NCBI GenBank assembly: GCA_902765035.1 | Contig: CACWYF010000070.1 | Span: 1 to 6,916, forward strand | Reading direction: 5' to 3' | From: an uncultured Eubacteriales bacterium | Lineage (GTDB): Bacteria > Bacillota > Clostridia > Peptostreptococcales > Anaerovoracaceae | DNA: 6,916 nucleotides | Part shown: positions 1 through 5,199 of the stretch, one piece after another | How positions within the stretch are numbered: the first letter of the stretch is position 1 | Layout: each line of letters begins with the position of its first letter | Translations under genes and position numbers: made by a program | The notes under the pieces: model-generated | What the model saw: only the letters and a program-made list of their open reading frames with translations | Told to the model about the DNA's origin: nothing | Databases searched by the model: none

Positions 1-993
1 GACGACGGACCGAGGATGCATGAGTTTCTTAAGGAAATGAATGACAGGGCGCTTTCCCTGTATGATTCATACACCGTAGGCGAGTCGTACATACCTGATC
101 CTGAGCATGCCTCGAGATATATTAATGAGGAGTCGGGGGAGCTCGATACTATTTTCGACTTTGAACACCTCAACGCGGACAACAATCTCAAGTTCATGCC
201 GAAACCATTCGATCTCAGAGTGTTCAAGAAAGGGCTGATCGAGCCGCAGCTCAGACATCATGGCAGCGGCTGGAACACGCTGGTCCTCGAGAATCATGAC
301 AACCCGAGAAGTGTATCGCGATTCGGTATCAACACTAAAAAGTACCGCTACGAGGCAGCGACATTCCTCGCCCTGATCACATTCATGGGCTGGGGCACGC
401 CGTTCATATACCAGGGCGAAGAGATCGGGATGACGAATTCGGATTTCCGCAGCATGAGCCAGCTGAAGGACCCTGTCTCGCATTTCGTATATGACATGAT
501 GACGGGGCAGCTCCATATTCCGGGCAAAGCGGCTTTTGCAATGATCCGCAGAGGTGCAAGGGATCACGCCAGGACGCCGATGCAGTGGGACGGAAGCGTG
601 AATGCCGGATTCAATACCGGAGCTGAGCCGTGGCAGTGCATCAACAGCAATTACAGGGAGATAAACGCTGAGATGGATCTTGCATCGGAGAAGTCCGTAT
701 ACAGGTTCTACCAGAAGCTGCTTGAGATCAAGAAGACAGATAAGACCGCCATTTACGGCGAGACGATCGAGTACGATCCTGACAACAGGAAGATCATCAT
801 GTACTCGCGGACATATGAGGGCAGAAGACTCCTGATAGCCGGCAACTTCTCCGGAAAGAAGACAGAGTGCATCATACCTGATGATTTTGCCCTGACAGAT
901 CTGAGCATCATGCTCTCCAATTACGACAGAAACAGAATCGAACGGGTAATGGAACTCGAACCATACGAGGCGATATTATTCGAAGAAATGTGA
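1..993 (+). CDS. GH13 alpha-glucosidase (oligo-1,6-glucosidase type), C-terminal part
   Basis: The reading frame is open from base 1, and the residues before the first ATG at 16 (DDGPR) already match the family, so the gene starts outside the window. About 330 residues are visible; family members are usually about 550, so roughly the first 40% is missing, including the catalytic nucleophile. Numbering from the ATG at 16, the general acid Glu is E23 in TVGES and the transition-state Asp is D95 in ENHDNPR. Further family blocks are YQGEEIGMTN (132-141) and ARTPMQWD (185-192). The last 80 or so residues would be the C-terminal beta domain. By family knowledge this is a cytoplasmic enzyme that releases glucose from alpha-1,6- or alpha-1,4-linked oligosaccharides such as isomaltose, sucrose or trehalose-6-phosphate. 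The exact substrate cannot be set without the N-terminal part. The C-terminus (LEPYEAILFEEM) is of normal type, so the gene is not obviously truncated at that end. Confidence 0.93.
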   Translation, partial: DDGPRMHEFLKEMNDRALSLYDSYTVGESYIPDPEHASRYINEESGELDTIFDFEHLNADNNLKFMPKPFDLRVFKKGLIEPQLRHHGSGWNTLVLENHDNPRSVSRFGINTKKYRYEAATFLALITFMGWGTPFIYQGEEIGMTNSDFRSMSQLKDPVSHFVYDMMTGQLHIPGKAAFAMIRRGARDHARTPMQWDGSVNAGFNTGAEPWQCINSNYREINAEMDLASEKSVYRFYQKLLEIKKTDKTAIYGETIEYDPDNRKIIMYSRTYEGRRLLIAGNFSGKKTECIIPDDFALTDLSIMLSNYDRNRIERVMELEPYEAILFEEM

Positions 994-1021
994 CAATGGG
1001 GACGGTTCTTTTTGTCACATT
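987..1021. repeat. Short palindromic element with GGGGACGGTTCTTT core, overlapping a stop codon
   Basis: Ten-base arms (AATGTGACAA at 987-996 and TTGTCACATT at 1012-1021) are perfect inverted repeats around a 15-base spacer, TGGGGACGGTTCTTT. The TGA stop of the alpha-glucosidase (991-993) lies within the left arm. From memory, this arm-plus-GGGGACGGTTC combination recurs between genes in many Bacillota genomes as a REP-like repeat, sometimes near IS200-like (RAYT) transposases. I could not search for this. It has no T-tract after the right arm, so it is not a standard intrinsic terminator. The right arm (TTGTCA, 1012-1017) could serve as a -35 box for the next gene, but the only -10 candidate (TATATG, 1033-1038) has a 15-base spacer and is weak. 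Confidence 0.6.
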
Positions 1022-1056
1022 CCATTCGGCATTATATGAAAGGACGGTATAAAACT

Positions 1057-2229
1057 ATGACGATGGGATATTATGCTCCGACGAATGTGCACTTCGGTGC
1101 CGGTGCTGAGAATAAGGTGGCTGAGGTCCTCAAAGCTGAGGGGGCTACTAAGGTTCTCATTCATTTTGGCGGAGGTTCGGTAAAAAGATCCGGACTTTTG
1201 GACAAGGTGGAAAAACTCCTGAGCGAAGGCGGTATCGAGTACGTTGAGCTCGGCGGCGTTGTTCCTAACCCGAGAGTGAGCCTTGTGCGCAAGGGCATAG
1301 AGCTTGTAAAAAGCGAAGGTATCGACTTTATCCTTGCTGTTGGCGGCGGCTCGGTTCTCGACAGTGCCAAGGCGATCGGCTATGGTGTATACGGCGGCGG
1401 AGATGTATGGGACTTCTACTGCGGGAAGAGAAAGGTCGAAGGGACCGTTCCTGTAGGTGCTATCCTGACACTGGCTGCCACAGGATCTGAGATGAGTGAC
1501 TCCTCGGTAATCACAAATGATGAGACTGACCCGATATACAAGAGAGGTGTCAACACGGATTTCGGCAGGATAAAATTCGCACTGCTCGATCCTGAACTCA
1601 CATACACAGTATCGAAGTATCAGACTGCATGTGGTGCAACGGATATCATGATGCACACATTTGAGAGATACTTCCATCAGGGCTATGCTCTCGACTTCAC
1701 AGACCAGATGTCGTTCACTCTCCTCAGGGAGGTAATGAAGAACGCTCCTGTCGCGCTCGAGCATCCTGATGACTATGATGCAAGAGCCAACATCATGTGG
1801 TGCGGGACTCTTTCACATAACGGACTCATGGCTGCAGGAAACGCAAACAAAGGCGACTGGTCATGCCACCAGATAGAGCATGAGTTATCAGCTGAATATG
1901 ACGTTGCTCACGGCGCAGGCCTTGCTGCAATATGGGGATCCTGGGCGAGATACGTACTCAGCGTGGATCCTGAAAGATTCGTAAAGCTCGGAGAGGGTGT
2001 GTTCGGTGAGAGCGACCCTGTTAAAACAATTGAGAAGTTCGAGGAGTTCTTCAGATCGATCGGCATGCCGACAGACATAAAGGGGCTGGGCCTCGATTTC
2101 GACGAGGCAGCATGCCGTACTGCAGCGCTCGGAGTAACATTCCAGAATGCGCGTAAGATCGGTAACTTCAAGGTGCTGGATACTGAGGATATCTTCAATA
2201 TCTACATGATGGCGGCCGGATTGAAATAG
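1057..2229 (+). CDS. Iron-containing alcohol dehydrogenase (butanol dehydrogenase BdhA/YugJ-like)
   Basis: This is a 390-residue group III (iron-dependent) alcohol dehydrogenase of the BDH subfamily, full length for the family. The GGGSVLDSAK block at 96-105 binds NAD(P). Metal ligands read from the family pattern are D196 and H200 (GATDIMMH), H271 (CHQIEH) and H285 (VAHGAG). H275 is the additional conserved active-site His. It probably reduces aldehydes to alcohols with NAD(P)H in the cytoplasm, either for fermentative redox balance or for aldehyde detoxification. NADPH is common in this subfamily but is not proven here. The frame is open back to a TTG at 1012, but that lies inside the palindromic element. 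ATG 1057 follows AAAGGA (1039-1044) and gives the normal N-terminus (MTMGYYAPTNVHFGAG). The ATG at 1063 is an alternative. The gap to the upstream gene is 63 bases. Element A begins 9 bases after the stop. Confidence 0.95.
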   Translation: MTMGYYAPTNVHFGAGAENKVAEVLKAEGATKVLIHFGGGSVKRSGLLDKVEKLLSEGGIEYVELGGVVPNPRVSLVRKGIELVKSEGIDFILAVGGGSVLDSAKAIGYGVYGGGDVWDFYCGKRKVEGTVPVGAILTLAATGSEMSDSSVITNDETDPIYKRGVNTDFGRIKFALLDPELTYTVSKYQTACGATDIMMHTFERYFHQGYALDFTDQMSFTLLREVMKNAPVALEHPDDYDARANIMWCGTLSHNGLMAAGNANKGDWSCHQIEHELSAEYDVAHGAGLAAIWGSWARYVLSVDPERFVKLGEGVFGESDPVKTIEKFEEFFRSIGMPTDIKGLGLDFDEAACRTAALGVTFQNARKIGNFKVLDTEDIFNIYMMAAGLK

Positions 2230-2238
2230 TTAAGAATA

Positions 2239-2332
2239 CAGCGCAGACAGTTCTTACTGCTCGCGTCCTCGAAATGCAGCATATCTTAATGGCATTTCTG
2301 CGGAATACTCGCAGTCAGAACTGTTTGCGCTG
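2239..2332 (+). repeat. Structured element A: long hairpin with conserved asymmetric internal loop (putative RNA)
   Basis: A 94-base imperfect hairpin starts 9 bases after the alcohol dehydrogenase stop. The outer helix is 2239-2254 with 2317-2332, 16 pairs including one G-T. The middle helix is ACTGC (2256-2260) with GCAGT (2311-2315). Next comes an internal loop of TCGCGTCCTC (2261-2270) opposite TGCGGAATACTC (2299-2310). The inner helix is GAAATGC (2271-2277) with GCATTTC (2292-2298), closed by a 14-base apical loop. The same internal loop, base for base, occurs in element B (5078-5166) with different helix sequences that also pair. There is no T-tract after it. It could be a 3'-UTR RNA structure, a leader of the sirtuin 75 bases downstream, or a mobile palindromic repeat. 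The orientation is given as + because both copies read the same way relative to + strand genes. I do not recognise the family. Confidence 0.75.
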
Positions 2333-2339
2333 ATTGTAT

Positions 2340-2357
2340 ATTTGCCGGGCTGCAAAT
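2340..2357. promoter_or_regulatory. Possible operator: ATTTGC-N6-GCAAAT inverted repeat
   Basis: A perfect 6-base inverted repeat (2340-2345 and 2352-2357) with a 6-base centre lies between element A and the sirtuin start. A -10-like TAAAAT follows at 2361-2366, but no -35 box sits at a proper distance, so this is at best a protein-binding site near an activator-dependent promoter. Repeats of this size also arise by chance. Confidence 0.2.
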
Positions 2358-2407
2358 CTGTAAAATGACATAATTTCATTCAATGGGGAGAGGAAGGGAG
2401 AAGTGAG

Positions 2408-3142
2408 ATGAAGTCTGAAATTGAACAGCTTAAGAAGATAATCGATGAGAGCAGTAATATAGTTTTCTTCGGCGGGGCCGGCGTCTCAACTGAGAGCGGG
2501 ATCCCTGATTTCAGGAGTGCCAACGGTCTGTACAATCAGGATCTCGGCAGGACGGTATCCCCTGAAGAGATGATATCGCACTCATTCTACGTAAGGCACA
2601 CGGCTGACTTCTATGAATTCTACAAGGACAAGCTGATTTATAAGGATGCGAAGCCTAACGCATGCCACAAGGCCCTGGCGGAACTCGAGAAGCAGGGCAA
2701 GGTGAGCGCGATAGTAACTCAGAACATCGATGGTCTGCATCAGCTTGCAGGGAGCAAAACCGTATTTGAACTTCACGGATCGGTTCTCAGAAACTATTGC
2801 GAGAATTGTCATGCATTCTACGATGTGGACAAAGTTCTCGAGTCTGAAGGCGTTCCGTACTGCGACAAGTGCGGCGGCAGGATCAAGCCGGATGTAGTGC
2901 TGTATGAAGAGGGCCTGGATGAAGATGTTATAAACGGTGCCGTCAATGCGATCGCACAGGCAGACACTCTGATCGTAGGCGGAACGACCCTGATCGTCTA
3001 TCCTGCAGCGGGACTCATCAGGTATTTCCGCGGAAAGAATCTGGTCCTGATCAATATGTCCGCTACACAGGCGGATGAATCGGCAGACCTTGTAATAAGA
3101 GATCCGATCGGAGAGGTATTCAGCCAGGTGATGGGCTGGTAA
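2408..3142 (+). CDS. cobB: Sir2-family NAD-dependent protein deacylase (sirtuin)
   Basis: The protein has 244 residues, typical of bacterial sirtuins. The NAD-binding block GAGVSTESGIPDFRS is at 23-37 and TQNIDGLH at 104-111. The catalytic His is H123 in ELHGSV. Four zinc-binding cysteines occur as two pairs, C131/C134 and C152/C155. A Rossmann-type GGTTLIVYPA block is at 191-200. By family knowledge it removes acetyl or other acyl groups from lysines of cytoplasmic proteins, such as acyl-CoA synthetases and metabolic enzymes. It consumes NAD and releases nicotinamide and O-acyl-ADP-ribose. Small departures from the usual consensus are LYEEGL where FGE-like sequence is common, and GTT for GTS. 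The start is well set: GGGAG at 2396-2400 lies 7 bases before ATG 2408. It is the last + strand gene before the convergent minus-strand pair. No confident promoter was seen in 2333-2407. The gene symbol is by family only. Confidence 0.95.
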   Translation: MKSEIEQLKKIIDESSNIVFFGGAGVSTESGIPDFRSANGLYNQDLGRTVSPEEMISHSFYVRHTADFYEFYKDKLIYKDAKPNACHKALAELEKQGKVSAIVTQNIDGLHQLAGSKTVFELHGSVLRNYCENCHAFYDVDKVLESEGVPYCDKCGGRIKPDVVLYEEGLDEDVINGAVNAIAQADTLIVGGTTLIVYPAAGLIRYFRGKNLVLINMSATQADESADLVIRDPIGEVFSQVMGW

Positions 3143-3161
3143 CAGTCTGAGACATATGGGC

Positions 3162-3194
3162 AAAATAAAAGAGCCATGCCCGTCAGAGCATGGC
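3162..3194 (-). terminator. Intrinsic terminator of the yedF-DUF3343 genes
   Basis: Read on the minus strand, GCCATGC (3194-3188), an 8-base loop and GCATGGC (3179-3173) form a perfect 7-pair stem, followed directly by a T-rich tail, TCTTTTATTTT (3172-3162). It begins 14 bases after the DUF3343 stop. On the plus strand the tail is A-rich on the wrong side, so it should not terminate the sirtuin transcript efficiently. Confidence 0.75.
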
Positions 3195-3208
3195 CCGGAT
3201 ACTCACAT

Positions 3209-3487
3209 CTATTTGATATGTGCTATCTTGTCACACTGGACATCTCCGGTTTCAGGATTGCGCAGAACGTGATAGTAAGCGTAATCCTCCGGGGTCAGCT
3301 TGCTGCTTTCCCTGAAGATGCCTTCTGCATCCTCGCGCCTGTCAGGCCTGATCCTTACGGAAATACCACAGCTGGCCGAGATGAATCTCGGTACCGGCAT
3401 AATGGTCACTTCTGCAGGCTTGAGAAGCTTCTCTGTTGAGATAGCAGCGTGCGTTGATTCAAATGTGAGCAGATAGTATTCGTTCAT
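3209..3487 (-). CDS. DUF3343 protein, putative selenium/sulfur carrier-like
   Basis: This is a 92-residue protein with the DUF3343 pattern: an N-terminal strand NEYYLLTFESTHAAIS, then PVPRFISASCGISVRI with its single conserved SCG cysteine, and a short C-terminal region. Pfam describes the family as Se/S-carrier-like. It commonly sits next to yedF, as it does here, which supports a shared role in selenium or persulfide handling, though the chemistry is not established. An upstream in-frame ATG at 3505 would give 98 residues. I prefer ATG 3487 because homologues start MxYYL and because a good -10 box (TATAAT, 3502-3497) would lie inside the longer form. Neither start has a clear Shine-Dalgarno sequence. 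A T-tailed terminator closes the gene. Two cysteines are visible: the SCG cysteine and one near the C-terminus (DVQCDK). Confidence 0.82.
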   Translation of the reverse strand: MNEYYLLTFESTHAAISTEKLLKPAEVTIMPVPRFISASCGISVRIRPDRREDAEGIFRESSKLTPEDYAYYHVLRNPETGDVQCDKIAHIK

Positions 3488-3496
3488 AACGTTCTT

Positions 3497-3524
3497 ATTA
3501 TACATAATCGCGGGCTTTTGTAAA
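3497..3524 (-). promoter_or_regulatory. Candidate promoter of the DUF3343 gene
   Basis: On the minus strand, TTTACA (3524-3519, 5 of 6 to TTGACA) is followed after 16 bases by a perfect TATAAT (3502-3497). Transcription would start near 3490, only a few bases before ATG 3487, which would give a nearly leaderless mRNA. That fits the absence of a Shine-Dalgarno sequence. The -35 box lies in the loop of the palindrome at 3506-3533. Confidence 0.42.
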
Positions 3525-3533
3525 CCCGCGATT
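3506..3533. promoter_or_regulatory. GC-rich palindrome between yedF and DUF3343 (operator or processing hairpin)
   Basis: AATCGCGGG (3506-3514) and CCCGCGATT (3525-3533) are a perfect 9-base inverted repeat with a 10-base loop. In the yedF transcript (minus strand) it would form a stable hairpin but has no T-tract after it, so it may act as a weak attenuator or an mRNA-stabilising stem. As DNA it overlaps the candidate DUF3343 promoter and could be a repressor site. On the plus strand it is followed by TTTT, but no plus-strand gene ends nearby. Confidence 0.5.
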
Positions 3534-3575
3534 TTGTGTTAACAGTTATTTTCCTTACGGCTCCGGCTGTTTTTA

Positions 3576-4151
3576 TTACAGCTTGATGACCTTGCTTACT
3601 TCCTGCATTGCGCCGAGGATGTCGTACATGTTGCTTACTGTGCCGACCTTGAGCTCGTCCTTGAGCCCGTAGAAGTTGAGGCATGTTCCGCATACGAGGA
3701 CCTTGGTTCCCTTTTCGATGAGGGTGTTGAGGTTCTCTACGATCTGCGGCTCAACTCCTGTTACCAGCTTGACGCCTTCGTTCATGAAGAGAACGTATGA
3801 AGGAACCTTGTCGGACTCGCTGAGTGTGAAGATAGCCATCTTTGCGAGGTTGCCGCCGAGCTCGGAATTGTTGGTTCCGATAGCGTTTGAGTTGAAGAAT
3901 ACAGCGTATGTGTCTGCTACGTCTACGTGTGCGCTCTTCTTGGTCTCGCCGTTAGCGAACTTTACGAGGAACTTGTCGCCGCATGGTTCACTTGTTGCAG
4001 GTCTTCCGAGTGCGTCACCGAGTCTTGTCAGGTTGTCGATCTGAGTCTGTCCGTCAACGATGATCTCAACATCCTGCTCGCCTGCCTCGAGCTCCTTCTT
4101 AGCCATGATTACAGGAATAGGGCACTGCTTGCCGCCAGCATCAATTCTCAT
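3576..4151 (-). CDS. yedF: YedF, selenium metabolism protein (TusA-like plus DsrE-like domains)
   Basis: The 191-residue protein has two domains. The N-terminal TusA/SirA-like domain (about 1-70) carries the CPIP motif at 10-13, whose C10 is the expected persulfide or selenide carrier residue. The C-terminal DsrE/DsrF-like domain (about 80-191) contains CGTCLNFYG with C154 and C157. This fusion is the YedF family, by comparative genomics linked to selenium metabolism, including selenium-dependent molybdenum hydroxylases. A sulfur-transfer role is the alternative. The start is secure: GGAGG (4165-4161) lies 9 bases before ATG 4151. DUF3343 lies downstream on the same strand after an 88-base gap. 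No selD, selenocysteine lyase or molybdenum hydroxylase gene is visible in the window. Codons are strongly biased (many GTT, GCT, AAC and TTC), hinting at good expression. That is an impression, not a computed value. Confidence 0.92.
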   Translation of the reverse strand: MRIDAGGKQCPIPVIMAKKELEAGEQDVEIIVDGQTQIDNLTRLGDALGRPATSEPCGDKFLVKFANGETKKSAHVDVADTYAVFFNSNAIGTNNSELGGNLAKMAIFTLSESDKVPSYVLFMNEGVKLVTGVEPQIVENLNTLIEKGTKVLVCGTCLNFYGLKDELKVGTVSNMYDILGAMQEVSKVIKL

Positions 4152-4171
4152 TAGTTTATACCTCCGGTTTT

Positions 4172-4201
4172 ATAATAATTAGAAAGCGGATGCGCTGTCA
4201 G
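4172..4201 (-). promoter_or_regulatory. Candidate sigma-A promoter of yedF
   Basis: On the minus strand CTGACA (4201-4196, 5 of 6 to TTGACA) is followed after 18 bases by TATTAT (4177-4172, 5 of 6 to TATAAT). The predicted start near 4165 gives a very short leader of about 14 bases that just includes the GGAGG ribosome binding site. An AT-rich stretch lies upstream (4241-4260). Confidence 0.5.
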
Positions 4202-4217
4202 CATGGACTGCTGCCGG

Positions 4218-4269
4218 CTCTGCCGCTGTTTTTAACACCAAATAATAATATACTATTAATACGGCAGAG
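4218..4269. other. Divergent intergenic region: 8-base inverted repeat flanking an AT-rich centre
   Basis: CTCTGCCG (4218-4225) and CGGCAGAG (4262-4269) are perfect inverted copies separated by 36 bases that are mostly A and T. This lies in the 288-base region between the divergent yedF and HAD genes. Besides the promoters noted separately, that region holds only a small palindrome, ACCGC-AAT-GCGGT (4358-4370), just upstream of the HAD promoter candidate. I see no convincing small gene or riboswitch in it. The repeat could bind a regulator serving both genes or be chance. Confidence 0.25.
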
Positions 4270-4378
4270 TGACCTATTGAAAAAATCTATACCGGATGGC
4301 CGGGAAATAGCTCAGACGCAGGCTGAAGAATATGGGCGCATTTGTCTGCAAAAATATACCGCAATGCGGTGTTTCGCT

Positions 4379-4408
4379 GTGACTTTTTCGCCTCTGATAT
4401 AGTATGAT
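4379..4408 (+). promoter_or_regulatory. Candidate promoter of the HAD phosphatase gene
   Basis: GTGACT (4379-4384, 4 of 6 to TTGACA) and TATGAT (4403-4408, 5 of 6 to TATAAT) are separated by 18 bases. Transcription would start near 4415, giving a leader of about 25 bases that includes the AGGAAGG ribosome binding site. The -35 box is weak, so the assignment is tentative. Confidence 0.35.
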
Positions 4409-4439
4409 TATAGGGATTACAGAGCAGGAAGGAAAACAC

Positions 4440-5069
4440 ATGGTTATATTTGATCTTGACGGAACATTATGGGATTCCGGAGAATCTGTAGGAGCATCGT
4501 GGAACATTGCCATACAGCGTGCCGGGTACGGTTTCACCGTCACTGCTGATGACCTCAGGCGTAATATGGGCAAAACGATGAATGAGATCGCAGATGATCT
4601 GTTCGGGGTCCTTCCTGAGAAGGAACGCTATGAGCTTGCGAGAAAATGCGAGGTCTTCGAGAATGCATATATCACGGAGCACGGGGGCAGGCTGTTTGAA
4701 GGAGTCCGCGAGACACTGAAAGAGCTGCACGAGACTGGCGTGATAATGAGCATCGTCAGCAACTGTCAGGAAGGGTATATCCCGGCCTTCCTCACATCGA
4801 TGGATATGCACAGGTACTTCATCGACTATGAGGAATGGGGCAGAAGCGGACTTCTCAAGGCTGACAACATACGCCTTGTCATGGAAAGGAACGGTGCAGA
4901 AAAGGCTGTGTATGTAGGAGACATCCAGAAGGATGCAGACGCCTCCGCAAAGGCGGGCGTTCCGTGCATATGGGCGGCATACGGATTCGGACACATCGAC
5001 AAGCCTGCAGGGGTGCTGAATGAGTTCAGCGAGCTGCCGCAGGTCCTGAAAGATTTAGGCTATTTATAG
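4440..5069 (+). CDS. HAD-superfamily hydrolase, phosphoglycolate phosphatase-like
   Basis: The 209-residue protein has all four HAD motifs. Motif I is DLDGT, with the nucleophile D5 and acid/base D7. Motif II is S107 in SIVSNC, motif III is K140 in LLKADN, and motif IV is GDIQKD with D161 and D165. The insertion between motifs I and II is an alpha-helical cap (about 15-85), as in the phosphoglycolate phosphatase/beta-phosphoglucomutase branch. It should hydrolyse a small phosphate ester in the cytoplasm with Mg2+. The substrate cannot be named from the sequence. The frame is open from an ATG at 4404, but AGGAAGG (4426-4432) is placed 7 bases before ATG 4440, and MVIFDLDGT is the standard N-terminus, so 4440 is chosen. 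The gene is divergent from yedF. Element B begins 8 bases after its stop. Confidence 0.92.
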   Translation: MVIFDLDGTLWDSGESVGASWNIAIQRAGYGFTVTADDLRRNMGKTMNEIADDLFGVLPEKERYELARKCEVFENAYITEHGGRLFEGVRETLKELHETGVIMSIVSNCQEGYIPAFLTSMDMHRYFIDYEEWGRSGLLKADNIRLVMERNGAEKAVYVGDIQKDADASAKAGVPCIWAAYGFGHIDKPAGVLNEFSELPQVLKDLGYL

Positions 5070-5077
5070 AATGACGT

Positions 5078-5166
5078 GCGTGTTTGCTCCGCCCTGTTCG
5101 CGTCCTCGAGAGCACTGACTGTGCGGCAGCTCTCTGCGGAATACTCACAGTACAGAGCAAACACGC
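5078..5166 (+). repeat. Structured element B: second copy of the conserved internal-loop hairpin (putative RNA)
   Basis: An 89-base imperfect hairpin starts 8 bases after the HAD gene stop. The outer helix GCGTGTTTGCTC (5078-5089) pairs perfectly with GAGCAAACACGC (5155-5166). After a 4-by-4 mismatch, CTGT (5094-5097) pairs with ACAG (5147-5150). The internal loop is TCGCGTCCTC (5098-5107) opposite TGCGGAATACTC (5135-5146), identical to element A. The inner helix GAGAGC (5108-5113) pairs with GCTCTC (5129-5134) around a 15-base apical loop. The outer helices of A and B are unrelated in sequence, and the middle helix shows a C-G to T-A exchange, so pairing is kept while sequence changes. The transporter start lies 33 bases downstream. 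No T-tract follows. Leader, 3'-UTR and mobile-repeat explanations all remain open. Confidence 0.75.
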
Positions 5167-5199
5167 CTGTCAGACAAAATAATAAGAAAGCGATAAACC

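Noticed and set aside
67..567. Antisense frame of 166 codons opposite the alpha-glucosidase
   Set aside because: Composition artefact. The sense strand carries clear GH13 motifs throughout.
1012..1056. TTG start at 1012 giving a 405-residue alcohol dehydrogenase
   Set aside because: The extra 15 residues are encoded by the right arm of the palindromic element and have no family match. ATG 1057 has a ribosome binding site and the normal N-terminus.
1015..1764. Long antisense open frame (249 codons) opposite the alcohol dehydrogenase gene
   Set aside because: It is a mirror of the codon bias of a well-supported gene. The translation is Cys/His/Arg-rich without recognisable domains or a credible ribosome binding site.
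2582..3163. Antisense frame of 193 codons opposite the sirtuin
   Set aside because: It lies almost wholly within a secure sirtuin gene, runs into the terminator region and has no recognisable domain.
3540..3575. Possible plus-strand terminator, AACAG ... CTGTTTTTATT
   Set aside because: The stem is only 5 pairs with a loop above 20 bases, and no plus-strand gene ends nearby.
3676..4044. Plus-strand frames opposite yedF (also 3927-4154)
   Set aside because: The minus-strand YedF protein has both expected domains and a strong ribosome binding site. The plus-strand products look like low-complexity shadows.
4298..4330. tRNA-like TAGCTCAG (4308-4315) in the divergent intergenic region
   Set aside because: There is no T-loop GTTCRA, no acceptor stem and no anticodon arm at the right distances. 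It is a chance match to a D-arm.
2239..5166. Elements A and B as integron attC sites or as ordinary intrinsic terminators
   Set aside because: They lack the GTTRRRY/RYYYAAC boxes of attC sites, no integrase is visible, and neither is followed by a T-tract. The identical internal loop is not expected of terminators.
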